Below are positions 38,801-50,800 of a DNA stretch of 64,000 nucleotides, in pieces. Numbering within the stretch: position 1 is the first letter of the stretch; each line of letters begins with the position of its first letter. Source of the DNA: Holothuria scabra (taxonomy: Eukaryota; Echinodermata; Holothuroidea; Aspidochirotida; Holothuriidae); the NCBI GenBank assembly GCA_037179385.1, contig CM074200.1, positions 35,219,884-35,283,883 on the forward strand, given 5' to 3'. The notes below the pieces were generated by a model. It worked only from the letters and a program-made list of their open reading frames with translations, did not search any database and had not been told where the DNA came from. The position numbers and the translations under genes are program-made.

Positions 38801-41800
38801 GCCTAGCAGCTGCAAGGGCTTGAGTCATCGTTTTGTACCACTTGTGATATGTACAACAAGATACAAACCCTACCAGTTTGCAAGCAGATTTACAAATTCC
38901 ATCAAAGATGGTGACTAAACGAAAAGTTGCTACTAAACAGAACACCCACAAGTTTGTACTTTGCTATAACAGTAAGAGGATGGCTTCCAAGGAGATATTT
39001 CAAAGTGAAGCATTGTTATGTTTACCCCTTGAAATATGCATTACAGCAAATTTGGATGCATTCAGTGGAAGTTTATTATGGAATAGAACACTGAAATACA
39101 GATTTCGAATCATTCTGCAAAATAACTTTATCCTTCTCACTTGTCTGATAAAAGTATAATGATCGGCAAATTGAAATATTGTTGAAGAAAGACTGCAGAA
39201 AATATCACTGACAAAAGCTAGAAATAGAGTGGGACCCAAAACAAATCCCTGTGGTACTCCACTAGTTATGTATGTATCTAATTTACTGTTGTGTATCTCA
39301 ATCTGCTTGCTCCAATTAGATATATGTTGGAAGTCTCGAAATATGTTTTATTGATAGGTTAAGGGGTCTGGTCATGATTTTCATTGATGTCAGTTTCAGA
39401 GAAAGTGATTTGGGTAATCTTCACTTTCATTGAGATATTGATAGCACTGGCTGCACCAAAGCCTGTTTAGGCAATAGTTTGGTATTGTTATCTTTGCATG
39501 ATCAAGTGGTCAGATATTTAGAGCATCTGACTTGAGTCAAAGAGGTTTGAAGTTTGAATCCTGGTAAGGTGGTGGCAAAGATTTAATTCTCCTTACTACA
39601 ATTGCGCTTGTTGCTCTGCATCAGCACTGGATTTGGAAAAAATAAGCCAATGAACCACAAGTGGAAAAGAAGGCTGTGGCTGGCTTTTAAATCTGCTGCT
39701 TAGAAATTGAGCCATTAAACTTCATCCAGCTAACTAACAATTCATAATATCCTGTCATATCCTGTTTTCATAAAACATTACTTAAGTAGTCACCAAGTAA
39801 TCTGTTCAATCATTCTTCAATTATCAATAACATCTCTCTTACAGCTGTTCACACCTGTGGACCAAGCTGTGTTGCCAGCTCATGGCCATTGGAGCCAGAG
39901 AGGGCGACAAACATAAATCCCCTCAAATTACCTCATGTGTGCGGCTGGACCAGAGAGCTTATGAAACCACATTCCACTACCAATAGGAAACAGATATTAT
40001 ACAAAACACCTTGTGGGAAGACCCTGGTAAGATAAATGTATTGTATATACATTTAGAGTTGTTTTCTTCTAGTTATGAAATATACTTGTGCCTTGACAAT
40101 TTCTTCTTCTCTTTGTTTTTTTTTGTTGTTTCTTTGTTTTATTATTCATTGGAAAGTAGTGCTGCTTTGAAAAGGTTGTAATGCTTTGAAGATTTCCAAT
40201 GTTAGAGTAGGTTGAGCACTGGTAAAGTGAGCGATAGCATAGCTGAGATTTTTTTAGTCAAACATGTTGAGACAACATGAAATTAAGTGTTTATTGCAAA
40301 TAGTTTGAGCCAACTGTTCCAATGAGGAGCCCCTATTGTTGCATGGCTGTCCTTATACAATGAGGAAATTTTTTTCTATGGCTGTACTCTTACTATCTCA
40401 TACCTTCGAAAGTTATATGACTGTGGTTTAAAAATATTTTCAAATGTAAAGGAGGGAAGATTGTATATTGTGAATTGTATGACTGCTTTCGGAAGTAAAT
40501 TTCAGTTTGGCTGTATAGTGATTGTTTAAGTGTAGTTTGTAATATATCTGCATGGTGATAAATTTTACACTTGAAAAACAGTTATGGATACAACTTACAA
40601 AACATTGGATGTCACTATATTTTTGTTCACCTTGAAAATTTCTATGACAGTTCTTATGGTTATTAAGCTTTCATCATTTTTCCTCTTTCAGAGATCAATG
40701 GAAGATGTTGATTTATACTGTAAGTATTAAAGTGTGAATACACGGAATGAGCTCCTCCCCCCCCCTCCCCACACTCACCCCTCACCCCCACCCAAAAAAT
40801 GGAATGTTCTTTTTTGTTAAAATTACATTTTAACCAATATTTCAAATAGCTGCAAAAAGTAGTCACCTGTGTTTCTGTATCTAGTTGGAGTGCACATATT
40901 GGGATGTAAATATCATTAATATTGAGTTCGAAGAAGCCTTGAGATATTCTGAGAAATGTGAAAAGTTCAGCTGAGTTTAGTGGATACATTCCCTTGTCTG
41001 TTAAATACATGAGGGTTTTGTTCATGGTAGTCCAAATTTTTTTTTTGCAAAATGTCCTCTGTCCAGAATAAATGGAACATTATGTCCTACATTGCAAATG
41101 TTTTCTGTCTTGAAGAAATTGAACATTATGTCACTTAACAGAACCCAGTGTTTATTTTATAGTTCATATTTATTCATATGGAAATAAGGGGGGTGTGTCA
41201 ATAGTTTTTGTTCTTACTATTGGACAATTTAAATCCTTCTTGCTTGGTTTGCAATGTATTTTGAAATTTTCAGACTATTAAAGGATGTACTTAAAGCAGG
41301 TTATGCTGTTTGATGAAAAAAATAACCTTCATCGTTAATCTTCAATCTTGCTCTTCCATTTGATAACAACCCGGTAGAAATCATTCACGACACGATTTTT
41401 TCCGGTGAAATTTCACTAGTTAGAGCATTGATTACGATATAAAGAAACTTCATCAACTTTTTTCGGCTAAACTCTTATGCAAAGACAAACGAGCACTTAT
41501 CTCAATTTGACCAATCACAATGCAAGAAATGAATGACATCAAATTATGCCTATCCATATCGTTAACCTTTGACACAACGATGTACGTTGTGCCAATGTAT
41601 CACACATGTTGTGTACATGCAGTACGGGACTTCTATCACAACCGTTCTCAATACAGAATAGACTCACAGTTAGTTTCACTGTTACCCGAAGTTTCTTTTT
41701 GAATGCCTTTTAGCCTTAGCATCAAACCAAAGAGAAAGTGAACAGTATCTTGAAACTTGGGACGGATTTATATCGCACAATCAGGGACAAAATTAAAAAC

Positions 41801-44800
41801 TCAACGATGGAGCCGAAACGAGTGAATAGGGATTTGTCACTGAATCTGGGTTCGCAAATGAAACCCCGTTCGAATAACGTATGTATCAATTGAACGAAAT
41901 TTTACCGTCTGTTTTGTTTACGCTTTGCTTGACCTCTTCTCAAAACAACCTTCTGAATATGCATCAAATTCATTGGGCAGAGCTAGAGCCAGGTAATAAG
42001 GTAGAACAGCGCTTCGAAACCGTTGGAATCCTTTTGGAAATTTTTTGAATTTTTGCCCATTTTCGGAAAAAGGACCAAGGTGCGTTAGTTTTTAAAGCTT
42101 TTTACATTTGTATGGAGTACAGCCCATACATTTGATGAACACTGGAAATGTAAAAATAACAGCACAACCTGCTTTAATGTAAAAGAAACACTCTTTTGTG
42201 AATGGTATTCATGTTTTTCTTTATTTCAGTGACAGAGACCAAAATCCACTATCTAGCAGTAGATCATTTTGATTTTAGTCCATATGTCTTCACTTTAACA
42301 AGAAAATTCAAAGGGAAGACTATCAACTTTGAGATACCAGATATTTCTCATGGAGATGAGCCAACTCCTGTAATGGTAAGTGCTTGACTTTGAGAATTAA
42401 GGACTTGAGTAGGAAGATCATTGCTCAAATTCTTATCTTTAATGGGTCCACTTCCCAATTGCTTTAAGTCAAATGCTATGTGTCATGTGAACGATGACTT
42501 ATTTTGGTGGTCAGAAAAGGTTTGGGGCGATCTTTTTTCACCCCAAACTATACGCGAATCCGATTAGCTCTTGTATTTAGTGACTGTAGGCGGCCATTAG
42601 TGAGGTCCATCGGCCTTTAATCGTCTTCATTTATTGTCACATGAATTTCAGACCCTCATTTTCAGTGAAATTGAAGAAATCAAGATACAATTTAGTGTAA
42701 AACCACCCATGGAATAGGTGAGCAAAGAAACTGAAAGATTTAAAGGTGATACACCCCACTTATGGCCGACTGGAATCAGATCATCACTTGCTGTCCGGAT
42801 TTGTGTTTAATTTGAGCAAGAGTCTACCAAAATTCTTGACAGACACATGGCTTTGATTGACAACAAGTTCAGAAAGTGCAGAGCAGCTAATATTACACAA
42901 CATTCACTGAGAGTATTCTGATCAAACATCAAGGCTTAGTATGCTCTCCAGGATATTCACTATGAAGCATTTAACTAGGACTTTGTCTGGATGAGGACGA
43001 GTATTATACATCTACAATCCGAAACCCAAATAATGGGAAAGTTTTGCCCAAATGTAGCAACACAAATACTCAGATTTGCTGGTCTTCCAAAATCCCCTCC
43101 CACCTAAATATACTCTAAATTTCAAGAATTTTAGCAGTGCATTTGGAAGTGGGGGTTGTCCCATGTATTTTGGCTTAGGATTGTCTGTACATATGTATGG
43201 GAATACACACATACACTGTAAATCACAGAGAAGCAGTCCAAAGTTTTAGGACAAGTACTATAGAGGCTTTGCAATTGCGTCACAGAACCGCCATGCTGGA
43301 GGACATTCATGCCAAATACATGCGGCTTTGTGCCGAATGCACTGCACATCAGTGTGCACTGTGATATGCATGGTGTGTACAAATTCAACGAGCAAGCGCG
43401 TCCCGTATGGTTCGCTATGTAGTTACATGTACTCCAAGATGGCCGACGGAGAGTATTATGACGTCATGTGAAAAGCCTCTATAGTCATATGGATACACAT
43501 GGAAATGAAAAGGTCGACTCATTTTGATGCTGTCAACCTCCTTTTGCCTCATGCTGATTACAGGCCTGAGATCAATTGCTTTATAAAATCAAAATGGCAA
43601 GAGATGTGAGATTTTTCCGGGAGTATATTATACAGAGGAAGGACAAGTGTTTGGATGGCAGTTAGCAGATAATGAAGTTCTTACTAAAGTTTGCATTGGT
43701 CACACTTACCTTACCCAGGCCACTTTACTCCAAGTGGATAAAAAGATGAGAGTCTATGTTGTATTCCCTGTAACTGTTACTGTCAGACATATCGTCATAG
43801 ACTGCTATGAATATTCCCATATTTTTCATAAGTATTACACTCTGCAAGATATGAAGACATTGTCTGAGGAAGCAGATTTTCTCTCATTTTGGACTGTCTC
43901 AAAAAAGTAACTTTTACAGGAAATTTTTGTTATGTCTATTGTCTTTGCTTTTGTCCAGAAATTGAAGTAGGAATCTTCTTTAGTAAATTTTAACCCACCA
44001 TTGTATTTTTCCTAGCTGGCACTGTTTAAACCATTATTGTTGGTGTGCCATTTATCCCTGTCTAACTAATTAAATAATTTGTCACTTTGTAATTTTTACT
44101 GCAACCATGTTCTCCTTAACACAGGAAAGTGTTAACAATGAATTAAATGTGTGAAACTGCAAACAAATGCAGAAAATGATATTTGCCTAAAGAGAAATCA
44201 CAAAAAAAAAAGAAAAAAATGGGCACAAATGTGAAGGTTGCACTTTTTTTTATGAAATATGTTAAAATTTTCTAATGCATCTAAACAATCTATACAACTG
44301 AAACAAAGAACATATAACAAAGCATTTGGTGAATAAAATTACATTTAGTATGCTAAGACCAGTGAAGGGGTATACATACCCTAGTTGATTGTCACTCAGC
44401 TTTAAGATACATAAATAAGCAAAGTTAAGTGATGTTTGTTTTCTTTCATCTTCTCACTGACAGTGTGTGAATGAAGTAGATGAATCACCCCCACCAGTTT
44501 TCAAGTATGTTGCACATCGAAAGGAACTTGATGGAAATAAAATAAACCTTGATCCTGGATTCCTGGTATGCTGTGACTGCACTGATAACTGTAAGGTAAG
44601 CTATGACATAGGTGAGCATGTATATATCATATAAAACATCAAGTACCCCACCAACTCTTTAGTAATGTGGGGTCTGTCTGAAATGTTAGCAGCGTGTTTT
44701 GGAATGGTTGTGTGAGGAAGTATGAAGTTTTCTCACAAATTAATTTTCTATCTGTTGCTATGTAGCTGAAGATTACGTCCTAACAGCTAGAATATGAGTA

Positions 44801-47800
44801 ACTTATATAGCTAGGATCTTGATCTATGGGACTCAATAATTATACAACAAAAGTCAGTTAAGTCTGCTGTGCAGTGTGGTGTGTAACAGGGTTATGTCTT
44901 GATAAGGTCAATATAAAGGATAAGTATACACTTTTCACCCATAACCGGACAGCAGATTGCATTTGACATATGAGCTGCTATACTAAGAAAGTGCCTACTT
45001 ATCTAAGTAATAATATTGTTGCTAGTTGTGAAATATTTGCATGCCATAAAATCTTTTATTGGCCTTGTGAGCATTGTGCAGTTATTTCCAATGAATGGCT
45101 TTGTGTGTGGTCATGAATTTAACTACCCTGTGCACTTGTTTTGAATTCAGACTGAGGGCCAAAACAATGGATATCAGGCCCTCTGAAGGAAACAATAGAT
45201 TTCTTGAGTCCTCTAAAGTTTGAGCAATAGTCTATTGTTAAGGTTTGGATTGAGGAAGAAAATACAAAAGAAAACACCATGAGGCTGTCAGATTGTATGT
45301 AAAATGGATTTGTGTGTGTTGGTGTGAGCTTGTAAACGATACCTTGCCGGGTACAGGCCACTCGCGAGAGCTGAAGCCTCGCACGTCTTTCCTCGCTCAC
45401 GCGGAGCTCGTAACTGGCGTAGCTACCCGAAAATTAGGACACTGCAATGAGCTCTATCACGTGATATGCAAGAGCCCGCCCTCGCTCGTGGCATTCACGT
45501 ACCGCGTGACATAAACGGCTAAAGGGGAATTCCGACCATTACCTTACGGGGAACAGTTCCGTGTACCTGTAAGGCATTGAATACGGGTATGCCCTGTGTT
45601 TATGTGTTGTGTGTATGTTAGAGGAAAATTTCGATGTCTTGTACTTAAACATCACTTTTATATCTACTATTAGGATAAATCAAAGTGTGCTTGTCAACAG
45701 CTAACCATTGAAGCAACAAAAGTTACTCCCCCTGGAGTTGCCAACCCAGATGCGGGCTACGTGTACAGACGTCTTTTACAGTCATTTCCCACCGGGTAAG
45801 AGGATTCACTTTGTTTGTACTAGACTAAAAAATATCAGTTGTCTGTATGGAGTATTTTTGAGCAGAGATAGTGTAGGAATGGCCCACCATGGAAAACTGC
45901 TAGGCTGGAATTTGTCTTCTTTAAGTAAGCGTTGGATTTCACTCCTTTTAAACCATTGAAATCAGCTTAACGTTTGTTATCAGTTTTACACCTGCATGAC
46001 TTCCTCTCAATTGGTTTATCATCATTTGCCAATTTGGCAAAATGGTTTAACTCAGGCCTATAACAGTCACAGGTTGATTTCTAAGTCTATGGAACCACAA
46101 AGTACCAGTGAAGGGAGAGTATCATGTTCTAAAATCATTCTCTTTTGATTTGCTTGAAAATCTACTTTCAGTATTATGCTAGGGCAGAGATCTAGTAAAA
46201 TACTCAACTGTGTTTTTGGGAATGCACTTGTTCATAAGTACTGGGTTTAATATCACTTGGAATAATTGGTAGAGCTGGTTTCAGTGTTTTTCCATTTACA
46301 AGACACTGCTCAGTTTAAGCATAAAATTATGGCACTGGACCATTTGAACAATCCCATTAGCTTCATCGCTTTGTTGAACACCTTGTGTCCCATCTTTTTT
46401 TCCTAATTATTCAACTGAGTCTGCCTATCCAGGTGTGGATTCACCAGGTAGTTTTCCAAGCAGGAACAAATTGGTGCAAGACCATGCATCAGTGGAGTGA
46501 TTAAAGCCACACCCTCTTAAGAGCAGAATACTCTGCCCAGTCAAAGCATATAATCATGTAGATCAGACTGTTTGAACATCTTGCTCCAAAACACCTGGTA
46601 AATCAAATGGTTTGGTTGAAGTCAAAACTAATAGCTGAACACCCTTGCATTGAACTCTCTTCTGAACATTTGGCAGGATATCCTGGACTCGGTCCTCAAT
46701 GGTGCAAGAGGAGTGTGGTCCCCATGGTAGGTTGGAAACTAGGCAGTGAAACTCCCTCTAACTAACTGACTAACTAACCCATGGCTTGATAATGATGGAA
46801 AAAGGAGTTGGGAGGCTGCAGAATTGAGGAAGTAAAAATAAGAAAAAAGTTGATTACAGTGTGCACCTTCAATCCGTTGGCTTACTTTCTTCAATCCATA
46901 AAACTCATTAGTTTATTGACAGAAGATGGTGAGGGGGTTGGGTGTAGGAACCAAGAAGAATCAAGAACAAAGCTAGCAATAGTTTGTGATAATATTGGTG
47001 TCTTAAACATCATTTGGGATCACACTTGTTTCCAAGTATTTCTGAGTATAGCTGACTAACACTAGACATAATTTGCAACCAATTCTCTCATACTGTATGT
47101 ATTAAAACCCTTAATTATTTCAGTTGGTTTGGTCTTGTACTGTATGTAATTTCTTTGCAGGATTTTTTCCTGTAGGATAGTTTTGGAATTTGAAAGCAAC
47201 ATTTCAGGTTGCATTTAGTTTGGATGAATTATTGAATAAAACTTAAGTGTATCAGTCATAACAAGCAGGCTTCACTGAATTTGCATCTTGCTAGGGCAAA
47301 AATAATATACTCAACAGAGCTTTATCTATGTGAACCAATCAGATTTGGGCTCTTTTTTATGTCCTGTCTCATAAAACTGTATGTTGCTGTGGTGCCACAA
47401 AATAATCAGTTTACATTTCATTTTGGTTGTTATCTGTTGCAAATCACATGTTTAAGAGATAAATAAACTTAGAAGTTCTTTCACGACCAAAATCATTTAC
47501 CACTGTGTGTAGCAAACCGTGCATGTTTTTCTTCCTTCACAGTTTGTACGAGTGCAATGATAAGTGTAAGTGTTCATCTCAGTGTCACAACCGTGTGGTA
47601 CAAAACGGGTTACAACTGCGGCTACAGGTTTTTAAAACAGAAAAGAAGTAAGTTGAACAAAATGATTTAATATTTAAAGGCCAGGTCTCCTAAACTACTT
47701 ACAAGTCCCCTCCCACAACAGACTAAAACTCATCCTCCTCCAGAGGCAATCTCAGTTTATTGCTTCAGGGTGATTATCGTAGACCCAGTTTGTGATGAGA

Positions 47801-50800
47801 ATTAAAAGTTGAGACCAGTGACTTAAAGTTCAGTTCTTTCAATATTTTGCAATTGTATTTCGTGCACTCATATGCTTTGTAAGAAGGAAATTTGGCAAGT
47901 TTGTCCTTCAAAATATTTAATTTTCATTCAATTTTGCATCAGTTGGGTGAGTCCAAGGTATTCATTGAAACCATCAGTGCAAAAACCTCTGTAACCAAAT
48001 ATTTATTTTCTCAGCAATTATGACAGGCAGTGATGCCTCATTTAAATGAAGTAGGAATTACATTTGCCCCAGTAAAGGTCTTTCCAGGTTTAATCAATAA
48101 TTTCTTTGTTTTAAAAGCTAATCAAATGAGCTCCTCAGGTTTTGCATGGACTCCAGCACTATCCTGACCATAAGCTATCGTTAGAAATCACTAATGCATG
48201 CAAAGCCATCTGAATGTTGAAATGCTCCTTTCCTTTAAGAACAAGGGCATCAACAACAGAGTAAAAAACAATCAGTTGAACTTCTGCTCTCATCTTTAGT
48301 TTTGCCCGTCAACTCATGTAGCAAGCTGGGTAGCCAAAATCAAAGCAAGAAGTAGTATTCACAAAGTCTGTCTTCTCTCACCCTTCCCTTCCTAGCCTCT
48401 GTCTTGTCATTCTGGCAAAATTTTGTACCCTCCCCCCTCCCTCTGGAAACATGCTCGCTGTTATCTCCTCTGTCTTACACCCCCTTGAATCGCTACACCG
48501 GTAAGTCTCTGGACAAAGTTAATTTTATGCACAATCTGCTTAACTAAAACCTTTAGAAATCTACTACCAAATCAGTAGTAATCAGGGGAACCAATCACAG
48601 AGTCTCTTGTTTTTAGGAGTTCATGAATATGCATAACTGCACCATGCCTACGATTTCATGCGAATATGGGGTGTAGCAAGCGGGATGATTTGATATTAAT
48701 TGCACAATATTCAACAGCTCAACTTGGTGTGGACAAGACTTCATTACAAAATCAGCAGCTTGAAGCCATTGTGTCGATATTAAAGCGGCTCATTGAGTTG
48801 GTTCATGAGATTCAACGAATTTTTCCAAACCTACTGAGTTTTCTTTCCAAACCAATGACAAATGGTCAAACTTAGACAATCCTTATAGCCTGCACACACA
48901 TAACTGTTTTATGAGTGAGTGCTTAATGGTTCAAGTCCGTTTTCAAAAATTCGTGACCAGACATTTTTCCAAATTATGTACAAAACCTTTACAAGTCAGG
49001 ACACAAGAAAATTGACTTGTTATGCTAATTTTAAGCATTGTTATGTGTCAGTGACCGTTTGAGACTCTCATTAAGTTATCGATATCAACTCAATGTGCCT
49101 CTTTGAAAGGGAATGACACAGTTGTAAACCTACTGACTGGATTTGGTAAAGAGCTTAATTTCCCAATGTCTGCCTCTGTGTTCTGCAACCATCAACGTAT
49201 GTGGCATCAGTATTACATGCGCAACAGGGACTGGGTCTGCGAGTATGGAAGCACATGGGATTTTAAGTCACACTTCCATTGGTCCATTGGTACCTCACGA
49301 CAATGTAATTTTCATAAACACTTCTTGAATATTTGACTATTCAAAGATACATATAATTAAGACTTTGTCTAAAGGCTTTGTGGCCGGGCAGGTCTGAGGG
49401 CAGACAGATATGTGAGGCCATGCTACGGTGTAAATAAAATAAGAAAGATAGTTGTTGGCCAAAAAGCCTTGTAAAAGGCTTGAAAAAGGAAGGATGTACA
49501 GTTTCAGAGGTTCTTTGAAAGAGGAAAAAACCTAAGAGAATGGCAAGTGCCCTTTAACTGGAAAAAGGACCTTACTTGCTGCTAGATTGAACCAGAAGAT
49601 TGTATGTTGAGGTATAAAACCCTGTGTTAATACCTCTATTAGGTGTTTGGTTACTAATTAAATTTACATTTCTTTTTGACAGAGGATGGGGCATTAGATG
49701 TTGTGATGACATCCCAAAGGGTTCATTTGTATGTGTTTACTCTGGACACATATGGGATGACGAAGAGGCTAATGTAAGAGGACAGCAGGGTAGAGATCAG
49801 TATTTTGCAGAGTTAGATCACATTGGTAAGTGTAGGGATCAATTATGTTAGGGGACAGCATGGGAGAAATCAGTATTTTGCAGAGTTGGATCACATTGGT
49901 AAGTGTAGGGATCAATTATGTTAGGGGACAGCATGGGAGAAATCAGTATTTTGCAGAGTTAGATCACATTGGTAAGTGTAGGGATCAATTATGTTAGGGG
50001 ACAGCATGGGAGAAATCAGTATTTTGCAGAGTTGGATCACATTGGTAAGTGTAGGGATCAATTATGTTAGGGGACAGCATGGGAGAAATCAGTATTTTGC
50101 AGAGTTAGATCACATTGGTAAGTGTAGGGATCAATTATGTTAGGGGACAGCATGGGAGAAATCAGTATTTTGCAGAGTTAGATCACATTGGTAAGTGTAG
50201 GGATCAATTATGTTAGGGGACAGCATGGGAGAAATCAGTATTTTGCAGAGTTAGATCACATTGGTAAGTGTAGGGATCAATTATGTTAGGGGACAGCATG
50301 GGAGAAATCAGTATTTTGCAGAGTTAGATCACATTGGTAAGTGTAGGGATCAATTATGTTAGGGGACAGCATGGGAGAAATCAGTATTTTGCAGAGTTAG
50401 ATCACATTGGTAAGTGTAGGGATCAATTATGTTAGGGGACATCATGGGAGAAATCAGTATTTTGCAGAGTTAGATCACATTGGTAAGTGTAGGGATCACT
50501 TATGTTAGGGGACAGCATGGGAGAAATCAGTATTTTGCAGAGTTAGATCACATTGGTAAGTGTAGGGATCAATTATGTTAGTGGACATCATGGGAGAAAT
50601 CAGTATTTTGCAGAGTTGGATCACATTGGTAAGTGTAGGGATCAATTATGTTAAAGGACAGCAGTGTAGAAATCAGTATTTTGCAGAGTTAGATCACATT
50701 GGTAAGTGTAGGGATCAATTATGTTAAAGGACAGCATGGGAGAAATCAGTATTTTGCAGAGTTAGATCACATTGGTAAGTGTAGGGATCAATTATGTTAG

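Larger units (their letters stand above)
38681..39844 (+). other. Intron with an RT relic and a SINE
   Basis: Holds the antisense RT fragment (38960-39350) and the SINE (39500-39750). The remainder is unremarkable. Confidence 0.6.
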
